In this document: positions 18,587 to 28,833 of the stretch, one piece after another
Numbering within the stretch: position 1 is the stretch's first letter
Layout: each line of letters opens with the position of its first letter
Source: Planctomycetota bacterium
Lineage (GTDB): Bacteria > Planctomycetota > Phycisphaerae > Phycisphaerales > SM1A02
DNA: 64,000 nucleotides
Direction of reading: 5' to 3'
Assembly: GCA_022566535.1 (NCBI GenBank)
Contig: JADFIR010000002.1
Span: 124,001 to 188,000 of the forward strand
Made by a program: the position numbers and the translations under genes
Notes under the pieces: generated by a model
What the model was told of the DNA's origin: nothing
Seen by the model: only the letters and a program-made list of their open reading frames with translations
The model's database searches: none

Positions 18587-20875
18587 ATGATGTTTGTAAC
18601 CATAGGTCTGGCCATCGCCGGGGCCGCCTCGGTAATCGTGCCCATTCTCATCCACCTGCTCAGCCGGCAACGGCGAAGGCCGGTCCGGTGGGGGGCGATG
18701 AGATTCCTTATCGAAGCGCTGCGCAAGCACCGCCGCCGGCTTCAACTTGAGCAGTTGCTGCTGCTGGCGGTGCGGTGTTTGATTCTCCTTGTTCTGGGTG
18801 CGGCGCTGGCACGTCCGATCCTTGACGCGGCCGGGATCTTCGAAACCGGCGGGTCGAGGGCCGTATTCATCGTGATCGATAACGGCTTGGCTTCAGGGGT
18901 CCGTCTGGATTCAGCCGGTGAGATCGCTCGAACTGCTTTGGACCGGTCCGTTGAACAGGCGATTGATCTGATCAAGTCGCTGGGCCCGGGCGATGTCGTC
19001 GGTGTGGTGACCGCGGCCCGTCCCGCCAACGGGATGGTCATTCCCCCATCCAGCGATCACGCGGCGATCATTGACCTGCTTCGGTCGATCGAACCGGCGG
19101 ACGCCCCGACCGATCTTGCCGCTGCTTTGCCCCTGCTCCGCTCGGCCCTGGATGAGCTTGAACCCGAGCGAGAGTCGCCAGTCGTCTACCTGCTCAGTGA
19201 TTTCCGCCGCGGGTCAGTGCCGCTTGATCGTTCGTTGCCGTCGGCGCCCGTCGATGTCGGCAGCGCAACGATGCTTCTGGCCGCCCCGGCCGCGCAGACC
19301 ATCGCTCCAAATGTGCAGGTCGCATCAATCAAGCCGATGCGCGGCCTGATTCTGTCACCGGGCTATGAGGGATCCGGGCAGGTCACCGTCGGGCTTTCCC
19401 GATCCGGGGGCGAGTTGGGGCGCGACGTCACCCAGGTGCGACTGATCGGAGAGGATCTACCACTGATTGACCCGAAGGTTGTGCACTGGGAGCCGGGCCA
19501 ATCGCTCGCGCGAGTGGACTTCGTGATGGACCTCGCTGCCGGCGTTGACGGGGCGCTGGCTCTCACCGCGGAGATCGACCACGACACGCTGGTCGCCGAC
19601 AACCGGCGGCACATCGTACTGCCGGTTCGTCGGCAGATTCGCGTACTGCTGATCGATCGGCGAGGCTTCGGATCGGAGCCGAACCTTGATCGCCTCGAAG
19701 CGGGTCAGTGGATTCGGCGTGCGCTGCAGCCGTCCGATCAGAGTCCCATGGACGTTGTGGAGATTGATCCGGTTGCGCTCGAGGCGGTGGATGTGCGCGG
19801 TGTTGATGCAGCTGTGTTGCCTCGCCCTGACTTGGTCAGCGACCGGGGCTGGCCGATCCTGCGGTCGTTCGTGGAAGGCGGGGGACTTCTGATCGTGATG
19901 CCGCCCGCAGAAAGCATTGTCCACCAATGGACCGACCGCCTCGTCGGGAGCATGAGCTTGCAGTGGCGAATTATGTTGGAGGTCGTCGAACATGAATCCG
20001 GGCTCGGGCTGGCTGAGGAGCAGCCGGCGTCGGAGCTGCTGCGCTTGCTGTCCGGCGACCTCAAGGAGCTGCTTCGACCTGTGTTGGCCTATCGTGTGCT
20101 CCCGGTTGATGACGCCCAGACGCAGGCGCAGCATGTATTGCGATTTGCCGATGGATCACCCATGGTGATTGTCTCCGGCCCGCCGGCCCAGGTGCCGCAG
20201 GATTCGCCTTCCGGGGCGAACGCATCGGCCTCGCACGGTATGGTCGTCTATCTGGCTGTCGCGCCGGTGTTTGGCAGCTCGCCGCAGCAGGGATGGACGA
20301 CCCTGCCCACCAAGCCGTTGATGGTGCCGCTGTTCCATGAGTTGATCCGCCAGGGGGTGGGTTTGATTCGCACCTCGCAGCAATATAGCGCCGGTGAGCG
20401 GCCGGGGCTTGGCCTCACCATGTCCGCAGCGGTGCTGGTCGGCCCCCACGGCAAGACGATCTCGATCGACCCCGACGGGCGACCCGGCCAGCCGCTGGAC
20501 CGGTCGGGACTTTACGGGCTCTTTGACCACGCGATGCAGCGGATCGGAACGGTTGCGGTCAACGTCGATCCTGCCTCGGGGCGGACCGATCCTCAGAACC
20601 AGGCCGCGGTGCTCGAATGGCTGGGGAAGTCCGGGTCGTGGAAGATCTTCGACCCCGCCGATCCCGCAGCGGCCCTGCGAACCGTCGAGTCCGGCTCACC
20701 ATTGGCCGGGTTCCTTCTGCTTGTGGTCCTGGCGCTGGTCGTGATCGAAACCGGATTGGCGCGTTGGTTCAGCCACGCGTTGCCGGCCGGGCGCTCCGCC
20801 CTGGGCGGATTTGCACAAGGGCTGCGTCCAAGCGCTGCCGATGCGCCGTCTCCGGCGGGGGGGCACGTTCGATGA
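18587..20875 (+). CDS. BatA-like membrane protein with degenerate VWA domain
   Basis: A 762-residue protein. The N-terminus is the BatA double-transmembrane hairpin: a first TM to LIHLLSRQRRRPVRWGAMRF, a basic loop and a second TM (LLLLAVRCLILLVLGAALAR). The VWA-like domain that follows reads FIVIDNGLASGV where DxSxS is expected, so the metal site looks degenerate. A long beta-rich region and a third TM near residue 700 (FLLLVVLALVVIETGLA) end the protein. Its stop overlaps the next start (ATGA). It probably forms a membrane complex with the following VWA protein. Confidence 0.85.
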   Translation: MMFVTIGLAIAGAASVIVPILIHLLSRQRRRPVRWGAMRFLIEALRKHRRRLQLEQLLLLAVRCLILLVLGAALARPILDAAGIFETGGSRAVFIVIDNGLASGVRLDSAGEIARTALDRSVEQAIDLIKSLGPGDVVGVVTAARPANGMVIPPSSDHAAIIDLLRSIEPADAPTDLAAALPLLRSALDELEPERESPVVYLLSDFRRGSVPLDRSLPSAPVDVGSATMLLAAPAAQTIAPNVQVASIKPMRGLILSPGYEGSGQVTVGLSRSGGELGRDVTQVRLIGEDLPLIDPKVVHWEPGQSLARVDFVMDLAAGVDGALALTAEIDHDTLVADNRRHIVLPVRRQIRVLLIDRRGFGSEPNLDRLEAGQWIRRALQPSDQSPMDVVEIDPVALEAVDVRGVDAAVLPRPDLVSDRGWPILRSFVEGGGLLIVMPPAESIVHQWTDRLVGSMSLQWRIMLEVVEHESGLGLAEEQPASELLRLLSGDLKELLRPVLAYRVLPVDDAQTQAQHVLRFADGSPMVIVSGPPAQVPQDSPSGANASASHGMVVYLAVAPVFGSSPQQGWTTLPTKPLMVPLFHELIRQGVGLIRTSQQYSAGERPGLGLTMSAAVLVGPHGKTISIDPDGRPGQPLDRSGLYGLFDHAMQRIGTVAVNVDPASGRTDPQNQAAVLEWLGKSGSWKIFDPADPAAALRTVESGSPLAGFLLLVVLALVVIETGLARWFSHALPAGRSALGGFAQGLRPSAADAPSPAGGHVR

Positions 20876-23253
20876 ATCATGGCTTGATCCGCTGGCTGCT
20901 GGATCTCGACGTCATCCCACCGGACGCCCAGGGGGTCCGTCTAGTTTGGGAACACGCTTGGCCGGGGTGGGTGTGGGTCGTCTTGCTCCTGGGCGCGGCG
21001 TTACTTTCCGCCTGGAGCTACACCCGACTTCTTGGGCCGGCCAGGGGCCGGGCGGTTCTGGCGGTGACGAGGACTCTGCTCGTGGTGCTGATACTTCTGA
21101 TTATCAGTGGCCCGATGCTCCAGCAGCCGCGGGAAACCGTCGAGCAGGACTGGGTGATCGTGCTCGTCGATCGCAGCGCCTCCATGAACATCTCCGACGT
21201 CCAAGCGTCCCCGTCGGCGGTGCAGGGCGGGAGGCTCAGCCGCGACGATCAGTTGCGTTTGCTGCTGCGTGAGCATGCTCAGATGTGGCAGCACCTCGCT
21301 GAGGCTCGGCACGTAGTATGGCTGGGGTTTCACGACGCCACATTCAATCTGCCCACGGCGTCACCGGCCTCCCGAGCGGCTGATCTCGCTGCGCCGGTCG
21401 ATCTCGGAGAGCCGAGCGGGCGGCGAACACGCCTCAACGCCGCCCTTGAGCAAGCACTCCAGCGGGCCGCGGCACGGGCGGTCAGCGGGATTGTGCTCTT
21501 TAGCGATGGCCGGACCACTGATCCGCCGACCCGCGCCATCATCAGCCGGCTGCGCAGCGACAAAATAAGCGTCTTTGCTGTTGGGCTCGGTTCCTCCGAG
21601 CCGTTTGGCGATTTGGCCATCCGGAGTGTCGAGGCGCCGCAGCGGGCATTTATCCGCGACGAAGTGCCGGTGGTGGTCGAGTTGGATCAGCTCGGATCGG
21701 CCGTTGGTGGTGCTCCGGCCGTGGTCAGATTGATCGACGAAACCACTGGGCAAGAGCTTGATCGCGTGGAGCTGCCGGACTGGGGCGATTCGATTGACCG
21801 CCCTGGGCGGGTGGCAATGACCGCTCGGCCGCTTCTGGCGGGTGAGGCCACCTGGAAAGTCGTCGTCCAGAGCGATCAGCCGGACCTTGTTAGCGAGAAC
21901 AACGTCCGGACCTTCCGGATCGAGTTGATTGATCGGCCGTTGCGGGTGCTTTTCGTGGACGGGTATCCGCGGTGGGAGTACCGATACCTCAAGAACCTGC
22001 TGATCCGCGAGAAGTCGATCGAGAGCTCGGTGATGCTGATCTCGGCTGATCGCGACTTTGCCCAGGAAGGGAATCAGCCGATCTCCCGCCTGCCGCGGTC
22101 GCCTGAGGAGTTCGCGCCGTTTGATGTGATTCTGTTGGGCGACGTACCCGCATCCTTCTTCTCGCCCGAACAACTGGACATGATTCGGGATCATGTTGCC
22201 CAGCGGGGGGCCGGGCTGTTGTGGATCGGCGGCGAGCGGTACACGCCCAGCACCTATGCGGGCACAGTGCTGGCTGATCTGCTGCCGATGCGCGGGTCAT
22301 TGGCGCTGCGGGCGATCGGCAGCCCCGTGAACATGGTCCCCACGGCGCTGGCGGATCGGCTCGGTCTGCTGCGGTTGGCTTCAGACGACCACGCCGGCTG
22401 GCCGCGAGAACTCGCCGAGGCGAGCTTTGGATGGTCGCGGCTTCATTACGCTCAGCGGATCGAGCCCGGGCGGCTCAAACCCACCGCGGAAGTCCTGGCC
22501 GAGACCGCCGCCGAGTTCCGCGGGGCGCGACTGCCGCTGGTCATCCATCTGCGCTATGGTGCCGGACAGATCGTCTATGTCGCCACGGATGAAACCTGGC
22601 GTTGGCGATACGGGCGGGGCGAGTTGCTGCCGGAACGGTTCTGGGTGCAGATCATCCGTATGCTCGGCCGCGAAAGCCTCGCCGGCTTGGGTGATGCCGC
22701 CACGCTCGACGTGAACCCCCGGCGACTGACGACCAGCCAGGCGATGCGGATCAATCTGGAATTGCTCGACGCCCGCTTGGCGCAAGAGTCGCGGCTCAGC
22801 ATCGCGGCGATCGTGGAGACGTCCGACGGCACACCAATCGCCGAGATCGAGCTGCATCGTCTTGATCGGTCGTCGAGACTTGACCGGGATCGCGTGGCGA
22901 ACTACGCAGCAACATTTGTGCCGGGGGTGAGTGGGCAACTGCGGGTGCGCATCAATGATCCGACGCTGGCGGATCTCACGTTGGAAGTCCCGATCGAAGT
23001 GTACGCCCCGGATGATGAGCTGCGTCGGCCGGAGACCGATCATCCCCTGCTGGAGGTCCTGGCGGCCCAGACCGGCGGACGAATGCTGGCGCCCGATGAA
23101 CTCGATCAGCTTCCCAGCCTTTTGCCCAATCGCTCGGTGCGTACCATCAATCCGATCACGGAGCGGATCTGGGACTCGCCGTTGGCGTTTGGGCTCTTGC
23201 TTCTGCTGGCGGCGGGTGAATGGGTCGGCCGCAAACTCATCCGCCTTGCCTAG
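20872..23253 (+). CDS. Membrane VWA / glutamine amidotransferase-like protein
   Basis: A 793-residue protein starting inside the preceding stop. Two N-terminal TM segments (VWVVLLLGAALLSAW and TLLVVLILLIISGPML) are followed by a VWA domain with a complete metal site, VLVDRSASMNISD, and VLFSDGRTTDPPT. A second half contains RVLFVDGYPRWEYRYLKN and an amidotransferase-like fold (LLWIGGERYTPSTYAG), as in the large BatA-type proteins of planctomycetes. A final TM segment lies near residue 775. It complements the degenerate VWA partner before it. Confidence 0.85.
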   Translation: MNHGLIRWLLDLDVIPPDAQGVRLVWEHAWPGWVWVVLLLGAALLSAWSYTRLLGPARGRAVLAVTRTLLVVLILLIISGPMLQQPRETVEQDWVIVLVDRSASMNISDVQASPSAVQGGRLSRDDQLRLLLREHAQMWQHLAEARHVVWLGFHDATFNLPTASPASRAADLAAPVDLGEPSGRRTRLNAALEQALQRAAARAVSGIVLFSDGRTTDPPTRAIISRLRSDKISVFAVGLGSSEPFGDLAIRSVEAPQRAFIRDEVPVVVELDQLGSAVGGAPAVVRLIDETTGQELDRVELPDWGDSIDRPGRVAMTARPLLAGEATWKVVVQSDQPDLVSENNVRTFRIELIDRPLRVLFVDGYPRWEYRYLKNLLIREKSIESSVMLISADRDFAQEGNQPISRLPRSPEEFAPFDVILLGDVPASFFSPEQLDMIRDHVAQRGAGLLWIGGERYTPSTYAGTVLADLLPMRGSLALRAIGSPVNMVPTALADRLGLLRLASDDHAGWPRELAEASFGWSRLHYAQRIEPGRLKPTAEVLAETAAEFRGARLPLVIHLRYGAGQIVYVATDETWRWRYGRGELLPERFWVQIIRMLGRESLAGLGDAATLDVNPRRLTTSQAMRINLELLDARLAQESRLSIAAIVETSDGTPIAEIELHRLDRSSRLDRDRVANYAATFVPGVSGQLRVRINDPTLADLTLEVPIEVYAPDDELRRPETDHPLLEVLAAQTGGRMLAPDELDQLPSLLPNRSVRTINPITERIWDSPLAFGLLLLLAAGEWVGRKLIRLA

Positions 23254-23345
23254 CCCACCAGTCCGTATCGGCAGTGGATTCTCTTGGCCGCCGAACGAAA
23301 CGCCGCCGATAGCAGTAGTGATTGCTTGAGAGCGAGTCCCCGCCT

Positions 23346-26300
23346 ATGCGGCAGATCATCGCCGAGCTTCAACGGATCCGACGGCGCAGCCGGGCGATGC
23401 TTCTTGCGCAGCGGCTGGCAGTGATGACCGCCTATGCGCTGGGCTTGGCGCTCGCGCTGACCGGGCTTGATTTTCTGTTGCGACTTCCCAGCACGGTCCG
23501 TCTGGTGTTGCTGCTGGCTGCCGGCGCGGCCGTGGCCTACGCGATATGGACGTATCTTCGGCCGGCATTGCGTTTCCGGCCAGGGCTCGCCGAGCTTGCG
23601 CTGCGGGCCGAAGCGACGTTCCCAGAGGTGGCGGGACGTCTTGCCTCAAGCGTGGAGTTCGCGGCTTCGGGCGTTGACAAGACGAACGCACTGGCGGCGA
23701 GAAGTGTCTTGGAGACCCGGAACCGGCTCGCCGGCGAATCGCTTGCCCGCGTGCTCAGCCACGCACGAACCTGGCGAAGCGCAGGTCTCATGCTGGCGAG
23801 CATCGCGGTGGTCACCATGGTCGCCATCACCACTCCCTCGGGTGCGCGGACCGGTCTTGTCCGCTTGTTCTTGCCCTATGGGGCGACCCAATGGCCGGCC
23901 AGGACCGGTGTCGAATCGTTGATGGGCCAAGTGCTGGTCTTGAGCAACGTCCATCCCCGCGGCCAGGCCCTGCCCCTGCGAGCCGGCGTCACCAAGGGCG
24001 ATCCAGATCATGTCGATGCCCACTACCGGCTCCAGGCCAACGGCCGGCTTGGTCCGTGGCAGCACATCGTCTTGACCGATCAGGGCGGCGGGGTGCACGA
24101 GCGGCTGGTCGATACCACCGCCGAGGCGATCGAGCTGTACTTCGAGACCTCCGACGCCCGCACCCATTTGGAGCGGATCACGCTGGCAGCGCCCCCCGCG
24201 GTTCGGCGGGCAACGCTGGCCGTCTCGCCGCCTCCGTATGCAGCGGCGTGGCATCGGCCGCTGGAGACGGACCTCGGCCCGGGCCTCGACCAGCGAGCGG
24301 TAACGGATACGCCGTCGCTGATTGGTTCCGACGTGAAGCTCGAACTCCAGTTGAACAAGCCCATTCCCCGGCCGAGAGACGATGATGAGCTGATCGAAGC
24401 GCTCGGTTGGGATGAGGGCGAACCGCCCACCTTCACCGTTGACGAGGCGTCACCGGACCGCTGGGTGATCAGTTGGCGGTTGGCTGCAACCCGGTCGCTC
24501 AGCCTGCACCTGGTCGATGAGTACGGCCTGACCAGCGCGGAGCCGATTGCCTACCGAATCGATGCCATCGAGGACCGCCCGCCTGACGTCACGGTCATGG
24601 AGCCGGAGTCCGACGAGCCGGTCCTCGCATCGGCCGTCGTTCCCGTCTCGGCTGAGGCTCGTGACGACGTCGCCCTGGCCACGATCGGCATCGAGGCCGG
24701 CCTTCAACGCGGTGACCGGCAGCCCACGGCCGAGCAGCCGCTGTGGGAAACCCATCGCTCCGCTCGCACACCAGCGGCGACGATCGCAGCCGAGCTGGAT
24801 CTGGCCTCGTTTGAGCTTGCGGTAGGAGACGTCGTGCTTCTGCGCGGTGTCGGTGAGGACGTGTTTGAGCTCGACGGACAAAGACATCCGCTCGTCCGTT
24901 CCACAGCCCGGCGACTCCGCATCATCAGCGAGCTCGACTTGACCGCCCGGCTTCGCCGCCAGCTCGGCGTGGTTCGACAGAACGCAATCAGGATCGAGGC
25001 GTTGCAGCGCGAGCTCCAGGATGACGTGATCCAGGAGGGCGTGCAGCCGGGTGTTGAGCGAGCGCAGGCGCAGGCGGGGGCACGGATCGCCACTCAGCGC
25101 CAGGCGATGGATCGGATCGTGCAGCGCATTGGGCTCAATCGGCTCGATGACCAGCAACTTGGCCGGTTGGTTCGCCAGGCGGGTGACCTACTGGACTTCG
25201 CCGGCCGAGCTGCAAATCGGGCCGTCGAGGCGATCGAGAGCCGCCATGCCGAACTGCGCAGCAACACTCGCGCTCCAGGCGGTTCGTCTGGTCAAATCCC
25301 CCCAAATATTCGTCAATCTGCCGAAGACGACCAACCGCGCCACGGGGACCAGCCGCCCGGCTCTGGTCCACGTGATGGGCTTGAACTTCGCCAGCCGTCT
25401 CCGCAGGACCGCCTCGTTGTCCGAGCTCAGCAGGAGGTGCGCGACGAGTTGATCGATCTCATTACATTGCTCGACCGAGATGAGGACACCTGGCTGGCCG
25501 CGCGGCGGCTTGAAGACCTTATGGATGCTCAGACGAAGCTCGAAGTCGAAACGGCTGCGCTCGGCCGACAGACCATCGGGCGAACGTTGGACGAGCTGAC
25601 GGCGGATCAACGAACGCAGTTGAGCCGCATCGCTGAGCGTCAGGGCGATCTCAGTGAACAGAGCCGGCAGATGATCGAAGACTTGCACCGGCAGGAAGAA
25701 GACCTCAAAGACGTGGAGCCTCACGGCGCCGCGGCGATGCGCGCCGCCGCTACGACCGGCGAGCAGGGCGAGCTGGTCCGGGACATGGATCGCGCCGCCG
25801 ATCGCCTCAAGCAGAATCAGATACGCACCGCCCAGGGCGCGCAGCAGGCCGCCCGACGCACACTGGAGCGAATGTTGCACGACATTCGAGAGTCCAAACG
25901 AGCCAGCGCCGAGGAGCTGCTGCGCCGGTTGGCGAGTTTGATTGAATCGATTGAGCAGCTGATCACCGTGCAGGAAAGCGAGCTGACCGCGCTGGCCAGG
26001 GCGGTCGAGGCAGGTTCGTTCTCCGGCCGGGATCGGGCGATGATCCGGCTGAATCAGAATACGCAGGCAGTGGCCGCGCTGGCCCGCGCCGCCTCACAGG
26101 AGACTCGACGGATTGCCCGCGTGCTGGATCGGGCAGCGGATGCGCAGGGCGCCGCGGTTGTTGTGCTGCGCACTGAGCCCATGGACGCGCGCGAGGTGGA
26201 GCTCGCGGAGAACCGTTCGCTGGACCTTCTTCGCGAAGCAATGGATCTCGCCGAGCAGCTTGAGCGGGTGATCGAACAACGTGAAATGAGGCGGCAGCGC

Positions 26301-26945
26301 GCTGACGTCATCGCAGCATATCGGGAATATGTTGACCGTGAAGTCGCTCTGCGCGCCGAAACCCTCGAGTTGGCGGGAGATGGTGAGCTCGATCGGCGGC
26401 GGCTCATCGAAGCCCGCAGGCTCAGCGGTGCGCAGGAAGAGATCCGCCTCGGGCTAAATGAGCTTCGCTCTACAAGACATGAGCTGAATGAGTCGCTGGT
26501 ATTTTCGCATGTGCATGCGCTGCTTGATGATTGGGGACGTCTGGTGATCGACGACTTGATCAAAGGAGAGGTGGGCGCGGAGGTGACCCGGCGTCAGCAG
26601 CGCATCGTTGCCAGCATTGGCCGGTTGATCGAAGCCCTGGAGGAAGTCGTGGAACCGGCCAGCGAATTCGCCCAGCAGCAAGGCGGCGGCGGCGGCGGCG
26701 GTCAGCCACGGCTCATCCCGCCGCTGGCCGAGCTGCGATTGCTTCGGGGCATGCAGGAGCAGGTCTATAATCTCACACGGGCCATTGACGGCCGCACCGA
26801 CCTGGAGCCGGCCCAGCGTAGCCGACGCCTGCGAGACCTCGGCCGATCACAACGAGAGCTACAGAGTCTGGGACGACAAGTACTTGACATGCTCCACGGG
26901 CCATCCAACGGAGCCGATTCAAGCCCGGGAGTGCGTCCGCAATGA
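23346..26945 (+). CDS. DUF4175-like giant coiled-coil membrane protein
   Basis: A 1199-residue protein. Two TM segments lie near the N-terminus (AYALGLALALTGLDFLL and LVLLLAAGAAVAYAIW) and a third around residue 155. A periplasmic beta-rich region with Ig-like strands runs to about 520, and the remaining 650 residues are almost wholly coiled coil, rich in E, R, Q and L, ending with a short glycine run and QPRLIPPLAELRLLRGMQEQ. This is the layout of DUF4175 proteins found in MoxR operons. ATG 23346 is preferred to a TTG eight codons earlier. It overlaps the next gene by ATGA. Confidence 0.8.
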   Translation: MRQIIAELQRIRRRSRAMLLAQRLAVMTAYALGLALALTGLDFLLRLPSTVRLVLLLAAGAAVAYAIWTYLRPALRFRPGLAELALRAEATFPEVAGRLASSVEFAASGVDKTNALAARSVLETRNRLAGESLARVLSHARTWRSAGLMLASIAVVTMVAITTPSGARTGLVRLFLPYGATQWPARTGVESLMGQVLVLSNVHPRGQALPLRAGVTKGDPDHVDAHYRLQANGRLGPWQHIVLTDQGGGVHERLVDTTAEAIELYFETSDARTHLERITLAAPPAVRRATLAVSPPPYAAAWHRPLETDLGPGLDQRAVTDTPSLIGSDVKLELQLNKPIPRPRDDDELIEALGWDEGEPPTFTVDEASPDRWVISWRLAATRSLSLHLVDEYGLTSAEPIAYRIDAIEDRPPDVTVMEPESDEPVLASAVVPVSAEARDDVALATIGIEAGLQRGDRQPTAEQPLWETHRSARTPAATIAAELDLASFELAVGDVVLLRGVGEDVFELDGQRHPLVRSTARRLRIISELDLTARLRRQLGVVRQNAIRIEALQRELQDDVIQEGVQPGVERAQAQAGARIATQRQAMDRIVQRIGLNRLDDQQLGRLVRQAGDLLDFAGRAANRAVEAIESRHAELRSNTRAPGGSSGQIPPNIRQSAEDDQPRHGDQPPGSGPRDGLELRQPSPQDRLVVRAQQEVRDELIDLITLLDRDEDTWLAARRLEDLMDAQTKLEVETAALGRQTIGRTLDELTADQRTQLSRIAERQGDLSEQSRQMIEDLHRQEEDLKDVEPHGAAAMRAAATTGEQGELVRDMDRAADRLKQNQIRTAQGAQQAARRTLERMLHDIRESKRASAEELLRRLASLIESIEQLITVQESELTALARAVEAGSFSGRDRAMIRLNQNTQAVAALARAASQETRRIARVLDRAADAQGAAVVVLRTEPMDAREVELAENRSLDLLREAMDLAEQLERVIEQREMRRQRADVIAAYREYVDREVALRAETLELAGDGELDRRRLIEARRLSGAQEEIRLGLNELRSTRHELNESLVFSHVHALLDDWGRLVIDDLIKGEVGAEVTRRQQRIVASIGRLIEALEEVVEPASEFAQQQGGGGGGGQPRLIPPLAELRLLRGMQEQVYNLTRAIDGRTDLEPAQRSRRLRDLGRSQRELQSLGRQVLDMLHGPSNGADSSPGVRPQ

Positions 26946-27703
26946 GCGCGAAGATGGTGATACTGCCCCGCTGGTTGCTATCACGGCCTCCGGCGACAGC
27001 GCTGCTGGCCTTGGCCGCCGTGGGGCTTGCCGATGCGACGGCCCCGCCGCAAGGTGATGCACCCACTGCTGATTTAGGCCGCCAGCAGCACACTTCCCAA
27101 CGGCCCGACGAAGCACCGCCGTCGCTGGACGAGCTGCTCGGCCTCGAGCGTGAAGACCAGGATCGCAGTGCGATCGAGGCGGCCCGGCGCGACGCCGAGC
27201 AGGAGCTTCAGCGCGCCCTTGCCGAAGCCAGGATCACTGACGCCTTTGCCCTGGCGTTGGAAAAGATGACTATCAGCGCCGACCTCTTAGAGCTAGAGCT
27301 CGATCCCGGCCTTGGCACGCAGCGCCTTCAGGAGGAGATCCTATCCAAACTGGACGAATTGATCGATCAGGCTCGCAAGTTGAGATCGGTGGGCGGGAAG
27401 CCGCCGCCGGATAGCGGGCGGTCGCAAAGTCGTTCCGTGCCCAGACGTCAGCCCGGACACGATGCCTCCTGCGATTGCGACCGGTGCGCGTCTTCTCCTC
27501 AAGACCCTCAGCAGGGTGGGCTTCCGCCACGCCGCGACGAAGAGATCAATCGCGTTCTCGAAGAGACCGCAACGGAGTGGGGCCACCTTCCCGGACGCAT
27601 CCGCGACATGTTGCTTCAGGGGCGTAACGAAAGATTCTCCAGTTTGTACGAGCAGCTTACGCGGGAGTATTACGAGCGCCTGGCCGAGGAGGGGTCTTTG
27701 TGA
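26942..27703 (+). CDS. Exported coiled-coil protein of the MoxR operon
   Basis: A 253-residue protein with a signal-peptide-like N-terminus (PRWLLSRPPATALLALAAVG, then LADAT). The rest is charged and helical, with a heptad-like middle (DRSAIEAARRDAEQELQRAL) and a cluster CDCDRCASS near residue 178 in a proline- and serine-rich linker. The C-terminus (LPGRIRDMLLQGRNERFSSL) is conserved-looking in this class of proteins, where it follows the DUF4175 protein. Function unknown; both ends overlap neighbours by four bases. Confidence 0.7.
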   Translation: MSAKMVILPRWLLSRPPATALLALAAVGLADATAPPQGDAPTADLGRQQHTSQRPDEAPPSLDELLGLEREDQDRSAIEAARRDAEQELQRALAEARITDAFALALEKMTISADLLELELDPGLGTQRLQEEILSKLDELIDQARKLRSVGGKPPPDSGRSQSRSVPRRQPGHDASCDCDRCASSPQDPQQGGLPPRRDEEINRVLEETATEWGHLPGRIRDMLLQGRNERFSSLYEQLTREYYERLAEEGSL

Positions 27704-28833
27704 AGCGCCTCGTTGCAGTGACGTCCATGACTCGAATCTGGGTCAGCACCCTGACCTGCGCGATGCTTGTGCCGGCGACAAGTGGTCAACCTGATCGGGA
27801 GGCGCCTGACGCGGACCCTCCGATAGTCGAGCCGGCAGTCAAAGAGCCGGCGGATGTCGATCGCGCCCAGGGCAGCGCCCAGAACAACCCGACCGAAGGT
27901 GAGATGACCGCGAAGCTCGACGAAGCCATCGCCGGGGGGTTTGTGTATCTGATGGGCGAGCAAGACAGCGACGGGTCGTTTCGCAGTGGGCGCTACGGCA
28001 AGCACGTAGGCATCACGGCGCTGAGTGCGCTGGCATTTATGTCCAATGGGCATCTTCCGGGGCGCGGTGAGTATGGCGATCAGGTCGCAGCCGCTCTGGA
28101 GTTCGTGTTGGCCCACGCCACCGAAACCGGGCTGCTCGCCGCCGATACATCCCATGGGCCGATGTATGGCCACGGCTTTGCGGCCTTGTTTCTGGGCGAG
28201 ATTTACGGCATGAACCCCAGCGACAAACGGGTCCGCGACGCCTTGGTCAAAGCTGTTGATCTGATTGTCGGCACCCAGAATGACGAGGGCGGCTGGCGGT
28301 ACAACCCGGTTCCCTACGATGCCGACATCTCGGTGACGATCTGTCAGATCATGGCTCTGCGCTCGGCTCGCAATGCGGGCATCAAGGTGCCCAAGCAGAC
28401 GATCGATCGAGCGGTTGAATATGTGCGTCGGTGCCAGAATCCCGACGGGGGCTTCAAGTACATGCTCCAAGCGGGCGGGTCGGCCTGGCCCCGAACCGCC
28501 GGCGGCGTCGCAAGCCTCTTCTACGCGGGCATCCACGAGGACGACTCGATCACTCGCGGGCTTGAATACCTCATGCGAGCCGCACTGCCCGGGAAACGCA
28601 ATGCTGTTCAGGCCCACTATTACTACGGGCAGTACTACGCCGTTCAGTCGATGTACCTGGCCGGTGGCGAGTATTGGCAGACGTGGTGGCCGGCCGTCCG
28701 AGACGAGCTGCTTACCCGCCAGGCCAGCAACGGGGGATGGCTCGACCATCACGCCGGCGGGGCGTACGCCACGTCCATGGCCTTGATCATCCTTCAGATG
28801 CCAAGGCGCTATCTGCCGATCTTCCAGAGGTGA
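27700..28833 (+). CDS. Exported terpene-cyclase-fold repeat protein
   Basis: A 377-residue protein with a signal peptide and a spacer rich in D, P and E, then an alpha/alpha barrel of the squalene cyclase/prenyltransferase type: QDSDGSFRSGRYGKHVGITA, QNDEGGWRYNPVPYDADISV, CQNPDGGFKYML and NGGWLDHHAGGAYATSMA are QW-like repeats. The acidic DxDD motif of true terpene cyclases is not seen, so a binding role is more likely than cyclisation. GTG 27700 overlaps the preceding stop. It is a regular member of MoxR operons in this phylum, as far as I recall. Confidence 0.8.
   Translation: MKRLVAVTSMTRIWVSTLTCAMLVPATSGQPDREAPDADPPIVEPAVKEPADVDRAQGSAQNNPTEGEMTAKLDEAIAGGFVYLMGEQDSDGSFRSGRYGKHVGITALSALAFMSNGHLPGRGEYGDQVAAALEFVLAHATETGLLAADTSHGPMYGHGFAALFLGEIYGMNPSDKRVRDALVKAVDLIVGTQNDEGGWRYNPVPYDADISVTICQIMALRSARNAGIKVPKQTIDRAVEYVRRCQNPDGGFKYMLQAGGSAWPRTAGGVASLFYAGIHEDDSITRGLEYLMRAALPGKRNAVQAHYYYGQYYAVQSMYLAGGEYWQTWWPAVRDELLTRQASNGGWLDHHAGGAYATSMALIILQMPRRYLPIFQR

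Noticed and set aside
20617-20871. 85-codon extension of the second VWA protein
   Set aside because: It lies within the preceding gene in another frame; ATG 20872 overlaps the preceding stop as in the rest of the operon.
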